Source: Massilia eburnea
GTDB lineage: Bacteria; Pseudomonadota; Gammaproteobacteria; Burkholderiales; Burkholderiaceae_D
DNA length: 64,000 nucleotides
NCBI RefSeq assembly: GCF_009720745.1
Contig: NZ_WNKX01000012.1
Coordinates: 62,001-126,000, forward strand
Reading direction: 5' to 3'
Part shown: positions 57,379 through 64,000 of the stretch, in pieces
Numbering within the stretch: the first letter of the stretch is position 1
Layout: the number at the start of each line of letters is the position of its first letter
Translations under genes and position numbers: made by a program
The notes under the pieces: model-generated
Database searches by the model: none
Told to the model about the DNA's origin: nothing
The model's input: the letters and a program-made list of their open reading frames with translations, nothing else

Positions 57379-58149
57379 ATGCCAAAAATCATTTCCGCAA
57401 ACCTGAACGGAATCCGCTCCGCCGCCAAGAAGGGCTTTTTCAACTGGATGGCCACTGTCGACGCCGACATCATCTGCGTGCAGGAACTGAAAGCGCAGGC
57501 GCCGGACATGACCGAGGAATTCCTCAACCCGCATGGCTACCACGGCCACTTCCACTACGCTGAGAAAAAAGGCTATTCCGGCACCGGCATCTACAGCAAG
57601 ACCGCGCCTGACCGCGTGATGATCGGCTTCGGCAGTCCTGAATTCGACGCCGAAGGCCGCTATGTGCGCGCCGACTTCGGCAACCTGACCGTGATTTCAG
57701 TCTACTGCCCTTCCGGCTCTTCATCCGAAGAACGCCAGCTGGCCAAGTTCCGCTTCATGGAACTGTTCCTGCCGCACCTGCAGCAGTTGCGCGACGAAGG
57801 CCGCGAGTTCGTGATCTGCGGCGACTGGAATATCGCCCACAAGGAGATCGACCTGAAAAACTGGAAAGGCAACCTGAAAAACTCCGGCTTCCTGCCGGAG
57901 GAACGCGCCTGGATGACCAAGCTGTTCGACGAAGTGGGCTATGTCGACGTGCACCGTGGCCTGGACCAGCGTCCGGAGCAATACACCTGGTGGTCCAACC
58001 GCGGCCAGGCTTATGCGAAGAACGTGGGCTGGCGTATCGACTACCACGTCGCCACCCCAGGCATCGCCGCCAAGGCGCACACCGTGTCGGTCTACAAAGA
58101 CGAGAAATTCTCCGATCACGCGCCACTGATCATCGAATACCACGCTTGA
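57379..58149 (+). CDS. xth: Exodeoxyribonuclease III
   Basis: This 256-residue AP endonuclease/3'-exonuclease repairs abasic sites. It starts MPKIISANLNGIRSAAKKG, with the catalytic Glu in CVQELKAQAPDM, the GDWNIAHKEIDLKNWKG motif and the final SDHAPLIIEY His. The start at 57379 is the only one with the conserved N-terminus; the frame extends into pyrE antisense. A stable hairpin follows it. Confidence 0.95.
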   Translation: MPKIISANLNGIRSAAKKGFFNWMATVDADIICVQELKAQAPDMTEEFLNPHGYHGHFHYAEKKGYSGTGIYSKTAPDRVMIGFGSPEFDAEGRYVRADFGNLTVISVYCPSGSSSEERQLAKFRFMELFLPHLQQLRDEGREFVICGDWNIAHKEIDLKNWKGNLKNSGFLPEERAWMTKLFDEVGYVDVHRGLDQRPEQYTWWSNRGQAYAKNVGWRIDYHVATPGIAAKAHTVSVYKDEKFSDHAPLIIEYHA

Positions 58150-58160
58150 TGTATCCCGTT

Positions 58161-58196
58161 CGGTGCCGGCGCAACAGGCCGGCACCGTCTTATTGC
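58161..58196 (+). terminator. Probable rho-independent terminator of xth
   Basis: A 10 bp perfect stem (58161-58170 with 58178-58187, GGTGCCGGC core) has a 7 nt loop. A mixed tract TCTTATT follows. It lies 11 bp after the xth stop. Confidence 0.6.
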
Positions 58197-58254
58197 TTGT
58201 GGCGGTAGCCTGTGCCATCCTGCATATTCTTTTCAAAAACACAAGGAAAAGACT

Positions 58255-59001
58255 ATGCAACAGAGTACGCCCACCAAGCGCCTCGCGCGCACTGCCGGCC
58301 TGCTGTACCTGGTCGTCGTCGTCGCCGGTACGTTTGCCTTGTTGTATGTCCCGTCGCAGCTGAAGATTGGCACCGATTCCGCCGCGGCCTTGGCGAACAT
58401 CCGCGCCAACGAGGGTTTGTTCCGCGCAGGGATCGCGGCAAGCTTGGTATGTTATCTCGCCTTCCTGCTGCTGCCGCTGGCGCTCTATAAACTTCTCAGT
58501 CCATACGGCCGCAATACCGCAATAGTGATGGTGGCGCTGGCGGTGGCCAGCGTACCGCTATCCTTTGCCAATGTTGGCCATCGGATTGAGGTCCTTAACC
58601 TGATCGGCAACGCTGAATACTTGCGCAGCATTGCGCCCGATGTACTGGCGCAGCAAGTGATGCTGTCGCTGAAGGCCTACAGCGAGGGGATGGTACTTGA
58701 TCAGGTTTTCTGGAGCTTGTGGCTGGGGCCTTTGGGCTACCTTGTCTACAAGTCCGGTATATTGCCCAAGCTGCTCGGCATTCTCTTGATGGTGGGCAGT
58801 GCGGGGGATGTGGCGGAGACATTCGGCCTTATCCTGATGGCGGATTTTGAAAAGTTGCCGGGGGCAGTATTTTGGTCCGTCCCCGCGTCACTTGGGGAGA
58901 TCGGCACTTGCCTGTGGCTCTGCATTATGGGCGCGCGCGAGCCGGCGCCGAGCGTGGACGCCTATAATATGGGAATAGAAATCGTCCGGAACCAAACATG
59001 A
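58255..59001 (+). CDS. DUF4386 family membrane protein
   Basis: This 248-residue protein has about six hydrophobic segments, beginning LLYLVVVVAGTFALLYVPSQ and including GILLMVGSAGDVAETFGLIL. These match DUF4386, a family of membrane proteins of unknown function. A good AAGGAAAAGACT ribosome-binding site precedes the start. Its stop overlaps the next gene by ATGA. Confidence 0.88.
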   Translation: MQQSTPTKRLARTAGLLYLVVVVAGTFALLYVPSQLKIGTDSAAALANIRANEGLFRAGIAASLVCYLAFLLLPLALYKLLSPYGRNTAIVMVALAVASVPLSFANVGHRIEVLNLIGNAEYLRSIAPDVLAQQVMLSLKAYSEGMVLDQVFWSLWLGPLGYLVYKSGILPKLLGILLMVGSAGDVAETFGLILMADFEKLPGAVFWSVPASLGEIGTCLWLCIMGAREPAPSVDAYNMGIEIVRNQT

Positions 59002-59399
59002 AATCAGTCCTTGTCCTTTTCCTGCTGACCATCAAAAGCAGCTTTATCAATGACGAAGAATCCGAAGCCACCGACGAGCAATTCGACACGATCCAGTTCG
59101 TGCAAACCGAGAAAGGCACTTGGCGCTTCAAGACTTTCGCCGAGGACGAGGATGTGCACCTGTGGAGCATTGAGGCCGACGGCGACCTGGTTGAACTGGC
59201 GATCGAAACCACCAACCGCCACTACGGCGATGTGATTGACGAAGCCTTCATCATCGAAAGCGAAGATGGCGTGGAAGGCCTGCGCCGCGAATTGAAAAAG
59301 CAAGGCTTGAGCGACAACCTGCAAATCTCGCCGAAAGGCCCGCTGTTCTGGGCCCCGCCAGGTTCCGACTACAGTCCAAAGTCCGCCCCTTCACACTGA
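58998..59399 (+). CDS. Hypothetical protein
   Basis: This 133-residue protein overlaps DUF4386 by ATGA. Residues 1-14 are hydrophobic but too short for a full signal peptide. The rest is acidic and folds probably as alpha/beta, with DEDVHLWSIEADGDLVELAI and GVEGLRRELKKQGL. I do not recognise the family. A lipoprotein gene follows 3 bp downstream, so these small genes may be one operon. Confidence 0.6.
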   Translation: MKSVLVLFLLTIKSSFINDEESEATDEQFDTIQFVQTEKGTWRFKTFAEDEDVHLWSIEADGDLVELAIETTNRHYGDVIDEAFIIESEDGVEGLRRELKKQGLSDNLQISPKGPLFWAPPGSDYSPKSAPSH

Positions 59400-59402
59400 A
59401 TC

Positions 59403-60092
59403 ATGCGCCGGGCTACCCTCGCCTTAGCGGCGCTTGCCGGCCTGACCGCATGCGCCGGCAATTCCATCGACTACGCCTACAGCAGCGCCAGGATTGGGAA
59501 TCTCGAGATCCGCATCGTAAACTCTCCTGTTGGAGCATCGTTCGATCTCGCTGGCGTGTCCCCTGCGGCCGGCAAGATCAACGCATACACCAAACACTGG
59601 AGGGATGAGCAGGCCGCCAGCGCCCGCGAATGCCGCTCTAATGGCGATCCGGGATGGCAAAGCAAGCTGACCGCAAAGCAGGTCATTGGGCGCTACCTGC
59701 TTGTCATCGATGAGACGGGGCAAAACGTCTGCGGTGGCGCACTCGATAATTCGCATCATTACACCGACATATTCGACCTCGATTCCGGCGACAAGGTCAA
59801 CGCATGCGGCTGGCTGGCGGGCAGGTGCGAGGGCCTCGAAAATTATGGGCATCCCCTAAGCCGCCTGGGCGAAATGATCAAGGAACGCGCGCGCACTTCG
59901 CCGGGGTGCCAGATCCTTTCGTCCATGTACGGCGTTCCGGAACCTTATCCCACTGCCGACGGCCTCGCTTTTCCCACCATCCACGATGCCAAAGATTGCG
60001 ATGTCGAAGTACTGGTAAGTTACGACGAAATCGCCCCATTTCTTTCTGCGGAAGGCAAGAAGGTCGTCGCCGGCTTGAAAGGCCTGCGCTAA
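59403..60092 (+). CDS. Hypothetical lipoprotein
   Basis: This 229-residue protein has a lipoprotein signal ending LAGLTACAG, so it is likely lipidated at Cys17. The mature region includes GNLEIRIVNSPVGASFDLAG and six further cysteines that could form disulfides. The domain is not recognised. It begins 3 bp after the previous gene and ends 1 bp before the convergent pseudouridine synthase gene. Confidence 0.7.
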   Translation: MRRATLALAALAGLTACAGNSIDYAYSSARIGNLEIRIVNSPVGASFDLAGVSPAAGKINAYTKHWRDEQAASARECRSNGDPGWQSKLTAKQVIGRYLLVIDETGQNVCGGALDNSHHYTDIFDLDSGDKVNACGWLAGRCEGLENYGHPLSRLGEMIKERARTSPGCQILSSMYGVPEPYPTADGLAFPTIHDAKDCDVEVLVSYDEIAPFLSAEGKKVVAGLKGLR

Positions 60093-60093
60093 T

Positions 60094-60999
60094 TCAAAGC
60101 GTGCGCTTGCTTTCGAAGTAGCGCCACTCCCCCGTCAGCGGATCCGGGAAACCGATGGCTTTCGCCAGCAGCTTGAGGGGCGACGACACGTCGTCCTGCT
60201 TGCATGGCAGGGCGACCGGATAGAAGACATCGTTCACGATGGGGATGCCGAGCGACGACAGGTGCACACGCAGCTGGTGCTGGCGGCCGGTATGCGGCCA
60301 CAGCCGGTACAGCACATGTTCGCCGCGCTGCTCGATCACGTCGATCATGGTTTCCGAATTCGGCTCGCCCGGTTCTTCCTTCATGGTAAAGAACTTGTCG
60401 CCCTCTACCATGCGGCTGCGGTAGACGAAGGGGAACTCGCGGCCCGGCAGCGGACCGGCCAGCGCTTCGTATTCCTTCTGCACAAGGCGTTTCTGGAACA
60501 AAGACTGGTAATCGCCGCGGCTGCGGGCATTGCAGGAAAAGATCACCAGGCCCGCCGTTTCGCGGTCCAGGCGGTGGATCGGCACCAGGTCTTCGATGCC
60601 CAGCTTCCGGCGCACGCGCACCAGCAGCGTCTCTTTCACAAATCGGCCGGACGGAATGGTGGGCAGGAAGTGCGGCTTGTCGACCACCACGATATGTTCG
60701 TCCTGGTGCAGCACTTCTTCTTCAAATGGAATCGGGAATTCGTGATCGAGCTCACGGTAGTACCAGATGCGGGCGCCGCGCACGTAGCGAGATTCGGGCT
60801 GCACCGGCACGCCCTTGCCGTCCACCACATCGCCGCGCGCCATGCGTTCGCGCCACTGGGCTTCCGTCACGGCGGGATAGTTGGCGGACATGAAGGTGAT
60901 CATATCCGGCCAGTCGCCCTCCGGCAGCCACAAATAGCTGGGCGTGACGCCATCGCGCATCGGCAGCGGCGGCGCGACGGCTTGCTTCGGGCGGGGCAT
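60094..60999 (-). CDS. RluA family pseudouridine synthase
   Basis: This 301-residue protein carries the catalytic RLDRETAGLVIFS motif with its Asp, and the C-terminal LWPHTGRQHQLRVHLSSLGI. Compared with RluA it lacks a plain S4 domain but has an N-terminal domain of about 90 residues starting GVTPSYLWLPEGDWPDMITF. Such proteins modify uridines in rRNA or tRNA; the target is unknown. It starts 1 bp after the M48 protease stop. Confidence 0.9.
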   Translation of the reverse strand: MPRPKQAVAPPLPMRDGVTPSYLWLPEGDWPDMITFMSANYPAVTEAQWRERMARGDVVDGKGVPVQPESRYVRGARIWYYRELDHEFPIPFEEEVLHQDEHIVVVDKPHFLPTIPSGRFVKETLLVRVRRKLGIEDLVPIHRLDRETAGLVIFSCNARSRGDYQSLFQKRLVQKEYEALAGPLPGREFPFVYRSRMVEGDKFFTMKEEPGEPNSETMIDVIEQRGEHVLYRLWPHTGRQHQLRVHLSSLGIPIVNDVFYPVALPCKQDDVSSPLKLLAKAIGFPDPLTGEWRYFESKRTL

Positions 61000-61000
61000 C

Positions 61001-61897
61001 TCAGTTCGGCAGCGGCGACGTCTGGTAAGGCGGCAGCTTGTTCACGTCCAGGCCGCGCACGCGGGCGTAGACCGGCAGCACCAGCGGCATCTGCTTCTGC
61101 ATGTCCTGGATGCGCGACTCGCCGCTTGGGTGGGTCGACAGGAATTCCATCGGCTCCTGCGAATTCACGGCGCCCATCTTCTGCCACAGCGCGAGGCCTG
61201 CGCGCGGATCGTAGCCGGCTCGGGCTGCCAGGTCGATGCCAACGAGGTCGGCCTCGGTCTCATCGCCGCGCGAGAATTTCATTACCGTCAGTTGGCCGGC
61301 CATATTCGCGCCGGCATCAGTAAGGCGCGGATCGATGCCCAGGTAGGAAGACAGCGCAGCGCCACCCAGCCTGCTGGCAATCGACACGGCGGTCGATTGC
61401 ACCGCGCGCTTGCGTGCATGTTCACGCAGGGCGTGGGAGATCTCGTGGCCCATGACCATGGCCACCTCATCATCGGTCAGGTTCAGTTTCGTCAGGATGC
61501 CGCTGTAGAAAGCAATGCGGCCGCCCGGCATGCAGAAAGCATTGACCTGGTCGGAATTGAGCAGGTTGACTTCCCAGTTCCAGTTGGCGGCGGCAGGATT
61601 CCAGCGCTTTGCATTCGGCACGATGCGCGCGGCGATGGCGCGCAGGCGCTTGACCTGCGGATCGCTGTCCGGCACCAGGGCCTCTTTCTGCTTTGCTTCG
61701 CTCAGCAGTTGCGAATACTGGAGCTTGGACTGCTGGTCCATCTCCTGTTCGTCGGCGAACACGCGCAAGCGCGACAGCTTGGTGACGGGAATACCGTCAG
61801 CCCTGGGATTCATCGGCGCCTGTGCGGGCGCTTGTCCGGCCGAGGCGGCGCCGGCAGCCAGGGCCAGCGCAATCAGTGTGAGCTTGAACTTCTTCAT
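61001..61897 (-). CDS. M48 family metalloprotease
   Basis: This 298-residue protein has a signal peptide (TLIALALAAGAASAGQ) and the zinc motif HEISH in MVMGHEISHALREHA, with the third-ligand glutamate in SRGDETEADLVGIDLAAR. It resembles the periplasmic BepA/LoiP-like group involved in outer-membrane quality control. It lies between metW (23 bp) and the pseudouridine synthase (1 bp) on the same strand. Confidence 0.92.
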   Translation of the reverse strand: MKKFKLTLIALALAAGAASAGQAPAQAPMNPRADGIPVTKLSRLRVFADEQEMDQQSKLQYSQLLSEAKQKEALVPDSDPQVKRLRAIAARIVPNAKRWNPAAANWNWEVNLLNSDQVNAFCMPGGRIAFYSGILTKLNLTDDEVAMVMGHEISHALREHARKRAVQSTAVSIASRLGGAALSSYLGIDPRLTDAGANMAGQLTVMKFSRGDETEADLVGIDLAARAGYDPRAGLALWQKMGAVNSQEPMEFLSTHPSGESRIQDMQKQMPLVLPVYARVRGLDVNKLPPYQTSPLPN

Positions 61898-61920
61898 ATT
61901 GCCTACGATACCACAACAAC

Positions 61921-62532
61921 TTAACTGCTTTGCTTTTTGCGCAAGCGGAACACGGCCAGGTCGCCGCGCAGGTTAGGCAGCAAGGACACGGTCTTGCCCT
62001 CGGCCAGCGCCACGCATTCGATCACTTCCAGCCCCACCTCTTCCGCCAATTCCTGGAAGTCATAAATGGTGGCGCAGCGCACGTTCGGCGTGTCGTGCCA
62101 CTGGTATGGCAGCGACTTGGAGACCGGCATGCGCCCCTTCAAGAGTGCCACCCGGTGCGGCCAGTAAGCAAAGTTGGGAAAGGATACGATGGCTTCACGG
62201 CCCACGCGCACGATGTCGCGCAGCAGGTCTTCCACATGCTTCATCATCTGCAGCGAGGACAGGCACAGCACCGTATCGAAAGAGTTATCGCCGAACATGC
62301 CCAGGCCATTCTCGAAGTCCTGCTGGATCACGCGCACGCCGCGCTGGGTCGAAGCCAGCACCTGCTCGTCCGCCAGTTCCAGCCCGTAGCCGGAACAGCG
62401 CTTGTCGCTCTGCAGGTAATCCATCATCACGCCATCGCCACAGCCCACGTCGAGCACGTGGGCGCCTTCGCGCACCCAGTGCGCAATGAAGGCCAGGTCG
62501 GGACGGGCGCTGCTCAGGTCATCGAAAGTCAT
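61921..62532 (-). CDS. metW: Methionine biosynthesis protein MetW
   Basis: This 203-residue methyltransferase-fold protein shows the motif [16 protein letters not shown]. It begins at MTFDDLSS, whose ATG overlaps the metX stop (ATGA). MetW is needed for full activity of its partner MetX in several proteobacteria and is encoded beside it. Whether it has methyltransferase activity is not settled. Confidence 0.94.
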   Translation of the reverse strand: MTFDDLSSARPDLAFIAHWVREGAHVLDVGCGDGVMMDYLQSDKRCSGYGLELADEQVLASTQRGVRVIQQDFENGLGMFGDNSFDTVLCLSSLQMMKHVEDLLRDIVRVGREAIVSFPNFAYWPHRVALLKGRMPVSKSLPYQWHDTPNVRCATIYDFQELAEEVGLEVIECVALAEGKTVSLLPNLRGDLAVFRLRKKQSS

Positions 62533-63686
62533 GCTGCTTGTTCCTTGTTCGTTTCTTTCCACACTTGCTCGTAATAGGCGCGCACCATATTCATATAGCG
62601 CGAATCCTCGAGCAGGAAGGCGTCGTGCCCATGCGGTGCATCGATCTCGGCATAGGTCACCTCGCGGCGGTTGGCCAGCAGCGCCTGCACGATTTCGCGG
62701 CTGCGTTCAGGCGAAAAGCGCCAGTCCGTGGTGAAGGAAGCGAGGAAGAACTTGGCCTTGGTACCGGCCAGGGTCTTCGTGAGGTCGCCGTCGAATTTGC
62801 GCGCCGGGTCGAAGTAGTCGAGCGCCTTGGTGATCAGCAGGTAGGTGTTGGCGTCGAAATATTCCGCGAACTTGTCGCCCTGGTAGCGCAGGTAGGACTC
62901 GATCTCGAAGTCGATGCCGAAGCCGAATTTGTAGTCGCCGCCGCTGGCAGCAATATCGCGCAGCTTGCGGCCGAACTTCTCGGCCATGTCGTCGTCGGAC
63001 AGGTAGGTGATGTGGCCAATCATGCGCGCCACTTTCAGGCCGTTCTTCGGCACCACGCTGTGTTCGTAAAAGTCGCCGCCATGGTAGTCCGGGTCGGACA
63101 GGATAGCCTGGCGCGCCACGTCGTTGAAGGCGATATTCTGCGCCGACAGCTTGGGCGTGGAGGCGATCACCAGGCAGTGGCGCAAGCGTTCCGGATACAT
63201 GATGGACCAGGCCAGCGCCTGCATCCCGCCCAGCGAACCACCCATCACGGCGGCGAACTGCTGGATGCCCAGCTGGTCGGCCAGGCGCGCCTGCGCCGCC
63301 ACCCAGTCTTCCACCGTCACCACCGGGAAAGCGGCGCCGTACTGCTTGCCGGTCTCCGGATTGATGTGCATCGGGCCGGTGGAGCCGAAGCAGGAACCGA
63401 GGTTGTTCACGCCGATGACGAAGAACTTGTCGGTATCGAGCGGCTTGCCGGGACCGACCATATTGTCCCACCAGCCCACGTTCTTCGGATTGTCGGCGTA
63501 GTAGCCGGCCACGTGATGCGAGGCATTCAGCGCGTGGCACACCAGCACCGCGTTCGACTTGTCCGCATTCAGCGTGCCATAGGTCTCGTACATCAGCATA
63601 TAGTCGCGCAGGGACGCTCCGCTCTGCAGCTGAAGGGGTTCCGCAAAGTGCATGGTCTGCGGCGAGACGATTCCAATCGAAGGCAT
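62529..63686 (-). CDS. metX: Homoserine O-acyltransferase MetX
   Basis: This 385-residue alpha/beta-hydrolase-fold enzyme acylates homoserine for methionine synthesis. It shows the nucleophile elbow [14 protein letters not shown], the Asp region in [12 protein letters not shown] and the late His in [12 protein letters not shown]. MetX proteins paired with metW are often succinyltransferases despite the acetyltransferase name, so the acyl donor is left open. It precedes metW and is likely its operon partner. Confidence 0.93.
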   Translation of the reverse strand: MPSIGIVSPQTMHFAEPLQLQSGASLRDYMLMYETYGTLNADKSNAVLVCHALNASHHVAGYYADNPKNVGWWDNMVGPGKPLDTDKFFVIGVNNLGSCFGSTGPMHINPETGKQYGAAFPVVTVEDWVAAQARLADQLGIQQFAAVMGGSLGGMQALAWSIMYPERLRHCLVIASTPKLSAQNIAFNDVARQAILSDPDYHGGDFYEHSVVPKNGLKVARMIGHITYLSDDDMAEKFGRKLRDIAASGGDYKFGFGIDFEIESYLRYQGDKFAEYFDANTYLLITKALDYFDPARKFDGDLTKTLAGTKAKFFLASFTTDWRFSPERSREIVQALLANRREVTYAEIDAPHGHDAFLLEDSRYMNMVRAYYEQVWKETNKEQAA

Positions 63687-63716
63687 GTGAATCCGGTTGT
63701 ATGAAAAAGGTTGGTA

Positions 63717-64000
63717 TTACAGGGCTTGCAGGGCGATCACGGCGTCGGCAATTGTGTCCGGGTCCATGGCCCGCATGATCTTGCGCATCTGCGGCTTGAT
63801 CAGCGATAGGTCGCTGTTCAGGATTTCCTGCTTGACCGACAGCAGCTGCGACGGGTGCATCGAGAATTCGCGCAGGCCCATGCCCAGCAACAGGCGGGTC
63901 AGCTTGGCGTCGCCCGCCATTTCGCCGCACACCGCCACTTCGATGCCGGCTTTGTGTCCGGCTGCAATGGTCATGGCAATCAGTTGCAGGATGGCCGGGT
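63717..64000 (-). CDS. ptsI: Phosphoenolpyruvate-protein phosphotransferase (PTS enzyme I), C-terminal part
   Basis: Only the last 94 codons of the gene are in the window; the frame stays open to the right edge. It shows the catalytic cysteine in VAVCGEMAGD, near the end of the PEP-binding domain, followed by LLGMGLREFSMHPSQLLSVK. Enzyme I passes phosphate from PEP to HPr. It stands 30 bp upstream of metX on the same strand. Confidence 0.85.
   Translation of the reverse strand, partial: PAILQLIAMTIAAGHKAGIEVAVCGEMAGDAKLTRLLLGMGLREFSMHPSQLLSVKQEILNSDLSLIKPQMRKIMRAMDPDTIADAVIALQAL

Overview
The window is ordinary chromosomal DNA from a GC-rich betaproteobacterium, most likely a member of the Oxalobacteraceae (Massilia, Duganella, Janthinobacterium group). 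The evidence is the gene content and order: LysM protein-dprA-smg-topB beside def-fmt, rsmB-DUF4390-ntrY-ntrX-DUF3567, mreBCD-mrdA-rodA-rlpA opposite gatCAB, and metX-metW. I name the family by inference; no 16S gene, tRNA, CRISPR array, prophage or intact insertion sequence is visible.

Layout. 0-9 kb: the end of a membrane-anchored M1 aminopeptidase, a DUF3597 protein, a LysR regulator divergent from an NADP-dependent oxidoreductase with two unknown genes, then an M14 deacylase coupled to a YfcC-type carrier, and a predicted lipoprotein with a C-terminal membrane helix. 9.4-11 kb: a small accessory patch with an LprI-like gene broken by an in-frame TGA, a DUF1737 gene and an unknown secreted protein. 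11-19.7 kb: topB, smg, dprA and a LysM protein on the minus strand; def, fmt and a LysR regulator on the plus strand; a tautomerase. 20-26 kb: metH, then an ABC exporter. 26-32 kb: an HDOD/EAL protein, a class II amidotransferase, a MAPEG-VOC-M23 operon and several poorly known genes. 32-38.4 kb: rsmB-DUF4390-ntrY-ntrX with a small CobW-like gene and DUF3567. 38.6-44.8 kb: argS, a SPOR protein, a DsbA-like oxidase, an SDR enzyme, birA, coaX and a second SPOR protein. 44.8-51.6 kb: the rod-shape operon mreB-mreC-mreD-mrdA-rodA-rlpA. 51.8-55.2 kb: gatC-gatA-gatB. 55.3-64 kb: a hydrolase, pyrE, xth, unknown genes, an RluA-type synthase, an M48 protease, metW-metX and the end of ptsI.

The genes fall into a few working groups: translation start and tRNA charging (def, fmt, argS, gatCAB, rsmB), methionine synthesis (metH, metX, metW), cell elongation and wall work (mreBCD, mrdA, rodA, rlpA, SPOR, LysM and M23 proteins), and cofactor attachment or synthesis (birA, coaX).

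The most notable unexplained structure is a family of three short elements (23827-23933, 52127-52228, 55192-55365). They have related 23-26 bp terminal inverted repeats and internal GGGTCWGACCC palindromes. Each sits directly against stop codons; one supplies the stop codon of an ABC permease and another encodes the last residues of a hydrolase. Other points of interest are the broken LprI-like gene, a CobW-like mini-protein with a degraded P-loop, an NtrX lacking its AAA+ domain, an RG-rich extension on RsmB, and the lipoprotein whose C-terminal half recalls the membrane modules of bacterial conflict proteins.
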